Shown: positions 1 to 9,143 of the stretch, one piece after another | How positions within the stretch are numbered: the stretch's first letter is position 1 | How the letters are laid out: every line of letters starts with the position of its first letter | Assembly (NCBI RefSeq): GCF_002287075.1 | Contig: NZ_NSKE01000002.1 | Span: forward strand, 1 to 64,000 | Origin: Fodinibius salipaludis | GTDB taxonomy: Bacteria > Bacteroidota > Rhodothermia > Balneolales > Balneolaceae | Direction of reading: 5' to 3' | DNA length: 64,000 nucleotides | Position numbers and translations under genes: made by a program | The notes under the pieces: generated by a model | What the model saw: only the letters and a program-made list of their open reading frames with translations | Database searches by the model: none | Told to the model about the DNA's origin: nothing

Positions 1-966
1 GGCCGCCATTCCGCTGACGGATTTGCTGGCCACTTGCGTGTTGTCGGTGCGATCCCGGAGAGTTACCGTAAATCCATCGGTCGCATCCTTGTTGCCGGTA
101 TTACCCACCGTTACCGAAACGTCCACCTGATCTCCCCGAGTAACCTCCGTGGGAGCCTCCATGGCGCTCACTGCAATGTCGGCAACCGGGGTTTCGTTGA
201 TATTCACGCTGGTCGTTCGGGAATCGTTGGCTGTGTTCTCGTCGTCAAAGTCGTGGCGGGCCTCCAGCTCGTGGCCTCCCAGCGACAATCCCTGGGTATC
301 CCAGCTAAAGATCAGGGTGGTAGAATCTCCTTTTGCGAATTCGCCTTCAATTTCTTGGGTACCTAAGGCCTCCCCATCAGTTAAGTCATTTAACGTGATA
401 GTAATTGATTCATCTACGTCCTGACTTCCAACATTTTTTACATCAACTTCAACGTCAACAACTTTACCTTTTTCTATCATATCCGGGAGTCTGACATCAG
501 AAACAGCGATATCAGTACTATCCAACTCACTTACTGTAACAGTCGTTGCCAACGAGTCATTAGCGGCATTATCATCCTCAAAGGTATGTTTTGCAACAAG
601 AATATGCTCTCCTATGGTAACATCCCCCGTATCCCAACTATAACTGACTTGAATAGAATCCTCGGGAGCCAAACTGGAAGCTATGGTCTTGTTACCAATT
701 ATAACTTCCTGGCTCTGATTATTAAGTGATATTTCAAATTCTTCATCTACGGTACTTATACCAGAATTCGTAACAATAACATCAACAGTTACTGTTTCTC
801 CCTGTTTCACCAATGGTGTTGTTTCAATGGCTAAAATAGAAATATCGTTATCGGGGCCAACCACATCAGAAACTGAATCAGAAAATGAATCAGAATCTTT
901 ACCCCCCAAAAGGTCGCAGGATGCAATTGCCAAAGTAGCGAATAGTATAAAAATGATTTTTTTCAT
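1..966 (-). CDS. CARDB-repeat surface lipoprotein, N-terminal part (runs off the window)
   Basis: The open frame starts at the ATG complementary to 964-966 and stays open to base 1 (322 codons), so the C-terminus lies outside the window. Residues 1-17 form a lipoprotein signal with lipobox ending IASC (Cys17), followed by a Ser/Asp-rich linker. From about residue 35 there are three CARDB-like beta-sandwich repeats of roughly 95-100 residues. Each has a VDVxVxVxNxG-type strand, and the first two end in a WDT...GxH...DxNxANDS segment. Such repeats are usually extracellular adhesion or scaffold modules, so an outer-surface protein is inferred. No clear Shine-Dalgarno site precedes the start. The third repeat (bases 1-360) is visibly GC-richer than the first two. 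The partner or ligand is unknown. Confidence 0.8.
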   Translation of the reverse strand, partial: MKKIIFILFATLAIASCDLLGGKDSDSFSDSVSDVVGPDNDISILAIETTPLVKQGETVTVDVIVTNSGISTVDEEFEISLNNQSQEVIIGNKTIASSLAPEDSIQVSYSWDTGDVTIGEHILVAKHTFEDDNAANDSLATTVTVSELDSTDIAVSDVRLPDMIEKGKVVDVEVDVKNVGSQDVDESITITLNDLTDGEALGTQEIEGEFAKGDSTTLIFSWDTQGLSLGGHELEARHDFDDENTANDSRTTSVNINETPVADIAVSAMEAPTEVTRGDQVDVSVTVGNTGNKDATDGFTVTLRDRTDNTQVASKSVSGMAA

Positions 967-1772
967 CAATGCTTCGAATAAAAATTATACTGTCATTTCG
1001 ATATCAAATGGGTGTAGTTTTTAGATACTTTTACCGCTTTCCCCATTTATTCTCTTGTCTTTTGCATGATGACTGCTACATTTTTGATTACAAACCAGAA
1101 ACAATCTTTATCATTGGATACTTGTTTGAAATCAAATTATATGAACACACTACCTTTGGTAGTATAATTGTTGAAAAGGAACTTTTAGACTTCCTCTCTC
1201 ATATTCATCCCAGTGTTATTCAGCGCTATTCAACAAGTATTTAAATCTACATTTATTATATAGATTTTGCTTTAAACTGCACTCAGTTGGTAACTCTTAG
1301 TTACCTTTAAGATCAGTACTATTAACCGGATAAGTGTTATATAATGACATGAAATTGTTACAAATTTTACAGATAAATAGACCTCAAAGAAGCACATCAA
1401 AATAAATTTGCAATAACTTATATTACTGGCGCTTACATATTTATCAGAATAGAAGTAGACATCTAAGGGAGGCTTAATTAGAAACCGTAAAATATGTAAA
1501 CTAATTTGAGTGATCTGTAATGCTATTCATGTCTCAATTAGTAAGATTTGTTTAGAAACATTTTTTCAGAAATAACCTTAGGATTAATAAAACGGAACCA
1601 TCATCAAACATAATGAGTGGTCTTAATGATGCTATCAAAGCAGCTAAAAAAGGTTGGATTAACATAATTGATTTGTAACTGTTGGTAATGCGTATGATTG
1701 TATTTCCAACAGTACCATTTAGCTATCAATTTTTTGCCACATTCATCGTAAAACAGAGGAATAAGCACTGGT
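967..1772. other. Intergenic region, about 800 bases, no convincing gene
   Basis: This AT-rich stretch lies between two divergent genes. It holds a perfect 7-bp hairpin at 1289-1305 (GGTAACT, 3-base loop, AGTTACC). It also holds a 21-codon open frame at 1612-1677 whose short lysine-rich product I do not recognise. A longer open frame of about 90 codons at 969-1244 has no ribosome site and unnatural composition, so I do not accept it. Confidence 0.5.
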
Positions 1773-2930
1773 TTGAGTTCTTCATTTGATTACTACAAAG
1801 GGTTGCTTGAACAAACGCTCGGCATTCCATTTACGTCGGGCAATAACATTCAGGTGTTAAAAAACGGCGACGAGATCTTTCCCGCCATGCTGGAGGCAAT
1901 ACATCAGGCAGAGGAAAGGGTCGAGTTTCTTACATTCGTATACTGGACTGGCAACATCGCCCAAAAATTCGCCAAAGCACTAGCCCAAAAAGCAGAAGAA
2001 GGGGTTGAGGTATTTGTGATCTTGGATAGTTTTGGGGCTGCAGAAATGCCACAAGAACTCTTGCAATTGATGAAAGAAAAAGGGGTTCAGGTTGAATTCT
2101 TCCGTCCGCTGACGCAATGGAAGATCTGGAAAATGGATAACCGGACCCATCGAAAAGTACTCATTTGCGACGGGGAGATAGCATTTACGGGCGGGGTTGG
2201 AATTGCCAGCGAGTGGGAAGGCGATGCCAGAAATGAAAATGAATGGAGAGATACACACTTTCTCATAAAAGGACCGGCAGTATTTGGTCTTCAAGCTGCA
2301 TTTCTGGAAAACTGGATTGAGGTGGGACGTCCGCTCAAATTTGATCACACGATTAAAGGGGAAGCTGACCCAAATCAAGAAGTGGCTGTTCAGGTAATTC
2401 GCACATCAGTGTCGGTTCGGTGGAGTGATATTGTGATGCTATATCAGACACTGATTAAGATGGCACGAGACAGCATCCGCATCACAACCGCCTACTTTAA
2501 TCCGAATTCGGTTATCATTGACCTATTGAAAGACGCAGCCGGTCGGGGAGTGAACATCCAGATCATGATGCCCGGAAAGACGACCGATATGGAAATTGCG
2601 AAAATTGCAGGAGATGAGTCCTTCGATACACTGTTAGACGCCGGAATCGATCTGTTTTACTATCAAAAAACGATGCTTCATGCCAAAGTCATCACCATAG
2701 ATGGAATACTAAGCTGTATAGGTTCGGCCAATTTCAATCACCGATCAATGCTCAAAGATGATGAGATCAATGTTGTCATTCTTGATGAAGGGGTAACCGG
2801 AGAACTAAATAACCACTTTGTGGAGGATCTTGAACACTGTGAAAAAATAAAAAAAGGACAGTGGGAAAAGAGAAGTCTCCTAAAAAGAGCCTCGGAAAAA
2901 GTTACGAATCTTTTTGATGATGAGATATAA
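1773..2930 (+). CDS. Phospholipase D-family protein, cardiolipin synthase-like
   Basis: The product (385 residues) has two HxKxxxxD catalytic motifs: H126-K128-D133 (HRKVLICD) and H303-K305-D310 (HAKVITID), each followed by a GG or GSAN turn as in the PLD superfamily. It has no N-terminal membrane helices, so it resembles ClsB-type cardiolipin synthases more than the longer ClsA type. The likely role is phosphatidyl transfer on membrane lipids, but a phosphodiesterase of another specificity cannot be excluded. The only plausible start is a TTG at 1773, 12 bases after an AGAGGA ribosome site at 1755-1760. Its last codons overlap the DUF421 relic that follows. Confidence 0.85.
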   Translation: MSSSFDYYKGLLEQTLGIPFTSGNNIQVLKNGDEIFPAMLEAIHQAEERVEFLTFVYWTGNIAQKFAKALAQKAEEGVEVFVILDSFGAAEMPQELLQLMKEKGVQVEFFRPLTQWKIWKMDNRTHRKVLICDGEIAFTGGVGIASEWEGDARNENEWRDTHFLIKGPAVFGLQAAFLENWIEVGRPLKFDHTIKGEADPNQEVAVQVIRTSVSVRWSDIVMLYQTLIKMARDSIRITTAYFNPNSVIIDLLKDAAGRGVNIQIMMPGKTTDMEIAKIAGDESFDTLLDAGIDLFYYQKTMLHAKVITIDGILSCIGSANFNHRSMLKDDEINVVILDEGVTGELNNHFVEDLEHCEKIKKGQWEKRSLLKRASEKVTNLFDDEI

Positions 2931-3087
2931 ATTAAGGGAAACAAGTGTGTCGGACTTAAACCAGATAAAAGCTGTGATTATGGAAACCACCGGTGACATA
3001 TCGGTTCTTCACAGTAATAACTCTTCACAAAATCTTGATGATTTTTTACTATCCGATGTAAAGGGTTGGAACGTAGAACAAAGGTGA
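2917..3087 (+). pseudogene. C-terminal relic of a DUF421 (YetF-like) membrane protein
   Basis: A 56-codon frame beginning inside the end of the preceding gene encodes KLRETSVSDLNQIKAV followed by METTGDISVL. This matches the usual C-terminal pattern of DUF421/YetF proteins (LRexGv..l..V..a.lE.nG.isVl). The transmembrane part and the rest of the cytoplasmic domain are missing, and no sequence upstream in this frame supplies them. It is most simply the tail of a gene lost by deletion. Expression of the short peptide is possible but unsupported. Confidence 0.6.
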
Positions 3088-3151
3088 TAATACATTGCAC
3101 AATGTTTCTTAATTACCGGTCTAAGCACATAATATCAATAATTAAAAAATC

Positions 3152-4072
3152 ATGAAATTACCTGCAATAGCTATTCACGGTGGATCAGGGACAATAGCTT
3201 TCGATACCGAAGATTCTGAACAAAAGAAACAATACCTGGAAGCTCTGAACAATGCATTAGACGAGGGTTTTTACATGTTGACGGAAGGGTATCCGGCTAT
3301 AGAATGTGTATCTAAAGCGGTAACGGTATTGGAAGACTGCGACCTGTTCAACGCAGGAAAGGGATCGGTATTTACAGCAAAGGGTCAGCATGAGATGGAT
3401 GCAGCCATCATGGATGGAAAGACTCTTGAAGCGGGGGCAGTCACGGGACTGCGGGGGGTCAAAAATCCGGTTTTAGTGGCTTACGATGTTCTTCAAAACA
3501 CCCCTTTTGTTATGATTGCAGGAGAGGAAGCCATAGAATATGCGCGCCAAAAAGAGTTCAAATTTGAGACGGATTCCTATTTCTTTACACAGCTCCGGTA
3601 CGATCAGTGGCAGGAAATCAAGGGAGATGATGAGATGAAGCTGGACCATTCCGGGGAAGGAGCAAAATTTGGTACGGTGGGAGCTGTTGCCGTGGATAAG
3701 GAAGGAAATGTAGCCGCTGCAACATCAACAGGTGGAATGACAAACAAAGCTTGGGGGCGGGTGGGCGACAGTCCCCTTATTGGAGCTGGAACCTATGCAA
3801 ACAACAAAACCTGCGCGATATCCTGTACGGGCCACGGTGAGTATTTTATTCGCGGAGTAGTTGCCTATGACGTCTCCTGCTTGATGGAATATGGCGGCAA
3901 GAACCTTAAGCAGGCTGCGAATAAAGTCATACATAAAAAAATGAAAGGGATGGGTGGTAAAGGTGGATTAATCGCTATTGATTCCTCAGGAGATATCTGT
4001 ATGCCTTTTAATACCGAAGGGATGTACAGAGGCATGAAAAATAAAAGGAATACGATTACCCGGATTCTTTGA
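3152..4072 (+). CDS. iaaA: Isoaspartyl peptidase / plant-type L-asparaginase
   Basis: This 306-residue Ntn-hydrolase should self-cleave between Gly174 and Thr175 (KFG/TVGAVA), freeing Thr175 as nucleophile. The TSTGGMTNK segment (about 191-199) and the GRVGDSPLIGAGTYA substrate loop (about 202-216) are typical of the IaaA/ASRGL1 family. Family members hydrolyse beta-aspartyl dipeptides and asparagine. Next to cyanophycinase and cyanophycin synthetase, the inferred job is splitting beta-Asp-Arg, the cyanophycinase product, into aspartate and arginine. No signal peptide is present, so it is cytoplasmic. Its 3' end overlaps the convergent cyanophycinase gene by 17 bases. Confidence 0.9.
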   Translation: MKLPAIAIHGGSGTIAFDTEDSEQKKQYLEALNNALDEGFYMLTEGYPAIECVSKAVTVLEDCDLFNAGKGSVFTAKGQHEMDAAIMDGKTLEAGAVTGLRGVKNPVLVAYDVLQNTPFVMIAGEEAIEYARQKEFKFETDSYFFTQLRYDQWQEIKGDDEMKLDHSGEGAKFGTVGAVAVDKEGNVAAATSTGGMTNKAWGRVGDSPLIGAGTYANNKTCAISCTGHGEYFIRGVVAYDVSCLMEYGGKNLKQAANKVIHKKMKGMGGKGGLIAIDSSGDICMPFNTEGMYRGMKNKRNTITRIL

Positions 4073-4940
4073 CTTCAGATTTATGATGTCTTGTATCATA
4101 GTGAATCTCAGCAACCTTCTCCCGAATGTTATATCTGTCCTGAGTGGCCAGGATATGTACTGTTAAATTGGCAAGAGAGATCGGAATCCTATTTCTCAAT
4201 TTTTCATATTGATTATATATGAGGTTACTACCGTCAAAAATTACAACTATTCCCGACCCAATAATTTCTAAAATATTTCCTTCTCTAACTATAACAGCCG
4301 TATCTTCGCCCAACCCCACTCCCAGTTTATCGGGATGCAGGGCAGCAGCCTCTGAAAGCCTGCCAAATCGTTGTCGTTTAATGAAATGGCTGTCGAAAAT
4401 AATCTCACTGATCAGCCCAAGTCCTTTCCCCATTTTAAGATCATTCTTTCTTATAATGGTGCCATTTCGCCCGCCGGAAATCATCTCCTCAGACATAACA
4501 ACGGCCCCGGCGCTGGTTCCCGCTATGGTAAACTCTTCATTGTGATAGCGTTCACAGAGCAATTGATGAGCCAATGTATCTTTTAAAATTCGGCTGAGCT
4601 TACGCTGATCTCCCCCTGAAAAAAGGATGATATCCGAACTGCCTATCCGATCAAGGATGGAAGATTTATCTGCTTCATCACGATCACGGATATCTAAAAT
4701 GCCTACATTATCCACACCAAGCCTTAAAAAGGATTCTTTATACTTTTCCCCAACGATCATAGGTATTTCAGAGGCACTGGTGATCACCTCTATTCGCGGT
4801 TCAGAAACTTCGGAATTGTTAATGATATCCTGAAGGATGAATCCCTCCCCAAAATCAGGTTGAAAACGCTCATCTGTTTTTTTAAATCTCTTTTGCTCAT
4901 TGCCGCCAATAGCAATCAGCGTTCCTTTTGGTGTCTTCAT
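4056..4940 (-). CDS. cphB: Cyanophycinase
   Basis: The 294-residue product is a peptidase S51-family serine hydrolase. The nucleophile is Ser143 in TIAGTSAGAVVM, and the family signature FSGGDQRKL lies at 107-115. Cyanophycinase degrades cyanophycin granules exolytically to beta-Asp-Arg. There is no signal peptide, as expected of the intracellular form. It runs toward the isoaspartyl peptidase gene (17-base tail overlap) and is divergent from cphA. The set can therefore both make and break down cyanophycin. Confidence 0.92.
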   Translation of the reverse strand: MKTPKGTLIAIGGNEQKRFKKTDERFQPDFGEGFILQDIINNSEVSEPRIEVITSASEIPMIVGEKYKESFLRLGVDNVGILDIRDRDEADKSSILDRIGSSDIILFSGGDQRKLSRILKDTLAHQLLCERYHNEEFTIAGTSAGAVVMSEEMISGGRNGTIIRKNDLKMGKGLGLISEIIFDSHFIKRQRFGRLSEAAALHPDKLGVGLGEDTAVIVREGNILEIIGSGIVVIFDGSNLIYNQYEKLRNRIPISLANLTVHILATQDRYNIREKVAEIHYDTRHHKSEVKESG

Positions 4941-5094
4941 TTGAATGGGGTGTACATGATTTGATCACAATAGTACAAGGTAACTAACTTTTGCTTAGCA
5001 AATTACCCTTTGTTTGATACCTCATTCTATAAATGACCCAAGCAGCCGACCTTTTTACAATCTAAAGAGGGCTTAAAAACCAAGGAGTTTGTTA

Positions 5095-5208
5095 ATGCCA
5101 AATCAGAGAGAAGTAAAAAAAACACAGTATAAAGCCTCATGTACATATTTTGCCCCATTTATAGCTCCAGCTTTTGGTGAGAGGCCGATTTTGAAAAGTC
5201 CGCCTTGA
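5095..5208 (+). CDS. Possible 37-residue small protein in the cphB-cphA intergenic region
   Basis: The 4941-5341 gap between divergent cphB and cphA contains an ATG at 5095 with an excellent AAGGAG ribosome site at 5082-5087, 7 bases away, and a 37-codon frame ending at 5208. The peptide starts MPNQREVKKTQYK and is otherwise unremarkable. I do not recognise it, and codon evidence is too short to judge. The rest of the gap shows no gene; the divergent promoters for cphB and cphA must lie here, but I could not fix them. Confidence 0.2.
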   Translation: MPNQREVKKTQYKASCTYFAPFIAPAFGERPILKSPP

Positions 5209-5341
5209 AACTATTTGGCATGAGTGAGGTAGTAAGATATATGTAACAATAAGTTGTCTTTCTGTAACTTCAAATCACCGTCTGTTTAATAAATTAAGCA
5301 TTCAACATATTGTGAGAATAAAATTTCAAAATTGAACTCTG

Positions 5342-8005
5342 ATGAACACCCTGAATATTAATGTCACGTGTGGTCCCAATAAATGGTCTGTAAAAAGACA
5401 CCGGCTTGTAGTAATGCAGCTGGATATTGGAGATCTGGAATATCAGCCTACAAATGAAATAGAAGGGTTTTATGACCGTATAACTGAACTCATTCCCAGC
5501 CTTTACGAGCACCACTGTTCGGAAGGGAAGCCGGGCGGTTTTTTTGCCCGGGTAAAGGATGGAACTTGGATGGGGCACGTCATAGAGCATATTGCAATAG
5601 AATTGCAGGCTTTGGCCGGTATAGAGTCAGGCTTTGGCCGAACCCGCGGAACCGGTGAAAAGGGGCACTATTATGTGGTGTTTGATTGTGGAGATGAAGA
5701 GTCCGGCCGACTTGTCGCTGAAAAAGCTGTTTTAATAGCACAAAACCTGGTTGATGGAGCTGAAACAGATATAAATCAGCATGTTGAAGAGATCAGAATA
5801 ACCCATGCTGAAAATACTCCCGGCCCCAGTACTGCATCGATTCTAAGGGAGACTGCAGAACGTGATATTCCAACTATTAAACTTGAAGACAACTCTTCCT
5901 GGCAATTGGGCTATGGTTGTAATCAAAAAAGAATTGCGGCTACAATTACCTCTTCAACCAGCCATACTGCTGTTGAAACAGCGTGTAATAAAGAGCATTG
6001 CCGTGATCTTTTAGAGAGCATGTCGGTGCCTATTGCCGATGGTACGGCCATAGATTCATTAGATAAACTAAAAGATTCCATTGATTCCTTGGGGTTTCCC
6101 CTCGTCATTAAACCGGCAGATGGTAACCAGGGACGTGGAGTGACAACAAATATCACAACATTTGAGCAAGCCAAGAAAGCCTTCCAGTTTGCATCAACTG
6201 TTTGTGAGCGGGTTATCGTTGAAAGATATATTCCCGGTTTCGACTACCGTCTTCTTATGGTTGATGGAAAATTAGCCGCTGCCGCCAAACGTACACCGCC
6301 CCATGTGGTTGGTGATGGTGAGTCATCTATTCAGCAATTAATTAATGAAGTAAATCGCGATCCCAACCGGGGCGAAGGTCATGAGAACGTTCTTACAAAA
6401 ATTCAAGTAGGGCCTACTGCGAAGTCCATACTATCCCAAAAAAACTACCCCCTTAACACCGTCCTGAAAAACGAGGAAACACTTTATTTAGATTATGCGG
6501 CCAACCTTAGCAAAGGAGGAACTGCAGAAGATGTGACCGATAACGTCCATCCGGATGTGGTAAAAGTAGCCGAAAGAGTAAGTAAAATAACAGGACTCGA
6601 TATTTGTGGTATTGACCTGATGGCTCAAACTTTAAAAAAACCTCTTGTTGAAACAGGAGGCGTGGTGCTGGAGGTGAATGCCGCACCAGGATTTCGAATG
6701 CACCTTGCTCCCTCAAAAGGAAAACCCCGGAATGTAGCCTCACCCGTAATAGATATGTTATTCCCAGAGAATAAGAGCCCCCGGATCCCCATCTTTGCTG
6801 TAACAGGCACCAATGGAAAAACAACCACAACAAGATTGATTTCACATATCATGAAAGAGGCTGGGCGCCGGGTAGGATACACTTCAACAGATGGGGTTTA
6901 TGTAAACGATGAACGACTTATGAAAGGAGACTGCGGGGGACCCAAAAGTGCTCAACTTATTTTGAAAGATCCTACCGTAGACACCGCTGTACTTGAGTGT
7001 GCAAGAGGTGGGATTCTGCGGGCCGGACTCGGGTTTGATCGATGTGATGTTGCTGTTGTTACGAATGTAACTGCCGACCACCTTGGAATGAAAGGAATCA
7101 ATACTCTCGATCAGATGGCACACGTGAAATCAGTGGTACCGGAAAGCGTACATCCCGGAGGGTATGCCATCCTCAATGCCGACGATGACAGAGTATACGC
7201 GATGCGGAAAAATGTTAGTTGCACGCTGGTACTCTTCTCAACAAAAGATGACAGTACGCGACTGAATAAGCACCGTGAAGCCGGTGGCATATGTGCAGTT
7301 TATACGGACAATACCGTTACCATCTGGGACGGACCGGAGACACACACCATCGAACATATTGAGAATATACCACTCAGCTTTGGCGGACGGGCCGGTTTTA
7401 TGATTGAGAACATACTGGCAGCTGTTGCAACGGTTTATACACAAAAGATATCTCCTGAAGTAATTCGCAGATCACTAAGAAGTTTTATGCCTTCACCGGA
7501 ACATACCCCCGGCAGGATGAACCTGTTTCAATTTGAAGACTACGATGTTCTGGTAGACTACTGTCATAATCCTGCGGGTCTGGTTGCCATCAAAGAATTT
7601 ATAGATAACTCTTCCTACGAATATAAAACGGGCATCATAGCTGGCATCGGAGATCGAAGAGAAGAAGATAGTTTTGAGATTGGCCGGATCTCGGCGGAAA
7701 TATTTTACAAAATTATAATACGCGAAGATGCCGACTTGAGGGGGAAAGACGCCGGAGAGTCATCAGCAATCGTAAAACGAGGTATTAATAGTTCCTGCTT
7801 TAATCCGCCCGTAGCGTATATTTCAGATGAAAAACAGGCACTGCTATTTGCGATGGAAAATGCACTGCCGGGCACCCTTGTTATGCTCTGTGTAGAAAAA
7901 ATAGAAGAGGTGATCAGCATGCTAAAATTGATGCAGTCGCGAGAGAGACAAAAACAGACCAAGCCGACCAGCAAGGTTATGCTTATGAAAAAAAAATCTT
8001 TCTGA
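5342..8005 (+). CDS. cphA: Cyanophycin synthetase
   Basis: The 887-residue enzyme makes the Asp-Arg polymer cyanophycin from aspartate and arginine using ATP. Three parts are visible. The N-terminal domain (1 to about 165) contains RHRLVVMQLDIGDL and GHVIEHIAIELQALAG. An ATP-grasp domain (about 200-480) has VIKPADGNQGRGV. A Mur-ligase-like domain has P-loop TGTNGKTTTTR near residue 490, NVTADHLG, and HTPGRMN plus DYCHNPAG near 720-745. The length matches the family (about 870-900). The start ATG at 5342 gives the usual N-terminus. Genes for both degradation steps lie just upstream. Confidence 0.95.
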   Translation: MNTLNINVTCGPNKWSVKRHRLVVMQLDIGDLEYQPTNEIEGFYDRITELIPSLYEHHCSEGKPGGFFARVKDGTWMGHVIEHIAIELQALAGIESGFGRTRGTGEKGHYYVVFDCGDEESGRLVAEKAVLIAQNLVDGAETDINQHVEEIRITHAENTPGPSTASILRETAERDIPTIKLEDNSSWQLGYGCNQKRIAATITSSTSHTAVETACNKEHCRDLLESMSVPIADGTAIDSLDKLKDSIDSLGFPLVIKPADGNQGRGVTTNITTFEQAKKAFQFASTVCERVIVERYIPGFDYRLLMVDGKLAAAAKRTPPHVVGDGESSIQQLINEVNRDPNRGEGHENVLTKIQVGPTAKSILSQKNYPLNTVLKNEETLYLDYAANLSKGGTAEDVTDNVHPDVVKVAERVSKITGLDICGIDLMAQTLKKPLVETGGVVLEVNAAPGFRMHLAPSKGKPRNVASPVIDMLFPENKSPRIPIFAVTGTNGKTTTTRLISHIMKEAGRRVGYTSTDGVYVNDERLMKGDCGGPKSAQLILKDPTVDTAVLECARGGILRAGLGFDRCDVAVVTNVTADHLGMKGINTLDQMAHVKSVVPESVHPGGYAILNADDDRVYAMRKNVSCTLVLFSTKDDSTRLNKHREAGGICAVYTDNTVTIWDGPETHTIEHIENIPLSFGGRAGFMIENILAAVATVYTQKISPEVIRRSLRSFMPSPEHTPGRMNLFQFEDYDVLVDYCHNPAGLVAIKEFIDNSSYEYKTGIIAGIGDRREEDSFEIGRISAEIFYKIIIREDADLRGKDAGESSAIVKRGINSSCFNPPVAYISDEKQALLFAMENALPGTLVMLCVEKIEEVISMLKLMQSRERQKQTKPTSKVMLMKKKSF

Positions 8006-8158
8006 AGAGATGGATTTTTTGCAAGAGTAAAACCATAAAACGAATGCTTCCGGTTTCCGTGTTATGATTTCTATAGATATAACAAGATGCACCGGGCTGA
8101 CTTATGTTAATCACCAGGTTAATATCTAACATCTTCCAAAAAAATTAAAAAAGACACC

Positions 8159-8650
8159 ATGGAATATGATATGATTTGGATTCCTATACTGAATGTGGTT
8201 TACTCCATGTTTTTAGGAGGGGTAATTGGTTTCGAAAGAGAGCTGGCCGAGAAACCGGCCGGACTTCGCACACATATGTTAGTTGCCGGATCTGCCACCT
8301 TGCTAATTATATTGGGTGACATCATGATAAATAATTACAGCGGTGGAGCTGTCTCGGATATCATACAGGCTGACCCAATCCGTATTATGGAAGCTATTAT
8401 CACAGGTATTAGCTTTCTCGGAGCAGGTACAATAATTTTCAAAAATCAGGAGGAAACTGTAGAAGGATTAACCACAGCAGCTTCTATTTTATTTGCATCA
8501 GCGATCGGTATTGCGGTGGCTATACATCAATATCTTTTTAGTGGCATTCTTACGTTTATGGCTATCTTAATATTGCTCGGAGTTGGCTATGTTGAACGGT
8601 TTATTATATGGGTACGACCTTATATATATGATAAAAAAACAGATGGTTAG
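8159..8650 (+). CDS. MgtC/SapB family membrane protein
   Basis: The 163-residue protein has four to five hydrophobic segments. It shows the family core GGVIGFERELAEKPAGLRTH (about 20-39) and the later ITGISFLGAGTI and GLTTAASILFASAIG segments. MgtC-like proteins sit in the inner membrane and are linked to low-magnesium growth and ATP-synthase or cation control, but the biochemical role of environmental homologues is unknown. It lacks the C-terminal ACT-like domain of longer members. It stands alone, 153 bases after cphA. Confidence 0.85.
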   Translation: MEYDMIWIPILNVVYSMFLGGVIGFERELAEKPAGLRTHMLVAGSATLLIILGDIMINNYSGGAVSDIIQADPIRIMEAIITGISFLGAGTIIFKNQEETVEGLTTAASILFASAIGIAVAIHQYLFSGILTFMAILILLGVGYVERFIIWVRPYIYDKKTDG

Positions 8651-8867
8651 AGAAAAACACCCATACAGTCTCTAACAGGTTATCAAGCTACTTCAAAACA
8701 GCTATAATTGACAAAACCCACAACATTGAAAGAAGAAGACATCAAGAAATTTGGGAAAGATAGGGCAATTCAAGACTTCTTGAAATAATTTTAGGTTTCG
8801 TAGTTAAAGAAACTATTTGGCCCACAACAAGTTAGAATAGCAATGTGAACTATAAAGCATAATCATC

Positions 8868-9110
8868 ATGAATGATAACACAGTAAAAAAATTAATCGCA
8901 GCCAGTGCCTCAGTCATCGTTGGATATACCTTAAAACAGTTAGCACAAAAAAAGTGGAAGGATGTATATGATGAAGAACCACCCACAACTCATCCATCCG
9001 AAGAGATTAATTGGAAAAAGGTTATTATTTGGAGCGTAGTTACCGGTACCGTTATTAGCTCTGCCAAACTGGCTACCAAGCGGTACCTTACCCACAAGTT
9101 GGATGCCTGA
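8868..9110 (+). CDS. DUF4235-like small membrane protein
   Basis: The 80-residue protein has an N-terminal hydrophobic helix (about 8-27) and a second one near 52-67. They are separated by an acidic and proline-rich stretch (DEEPPTTHPSEE). The arrangement, with a closing helix ending KRYLTHKL, fits DUF4235, whose function is unknown. The 217 bases upstream hold no gene. It converges on the four-helix membrane protein at 9144-9716. Confidence 0.55.
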   Translation: MNDNTVKKLIAASASVIVGYTLKQLAQKKWKDVYDEEPPTTHPSEEINWKKVIIWSVVTGTVISSAKLATKRYLTHKLDA

Positions 9111-9143
9111 ACGTGATGGCATGGGGTAATTACTTGTCCCGCT

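Noticed and set aside
969-1244. A 91-codon open frame in the first intergenic region
   Set aside because: No ribosome site, no family resemblance, and composition typical of translated AT-rich spacer.
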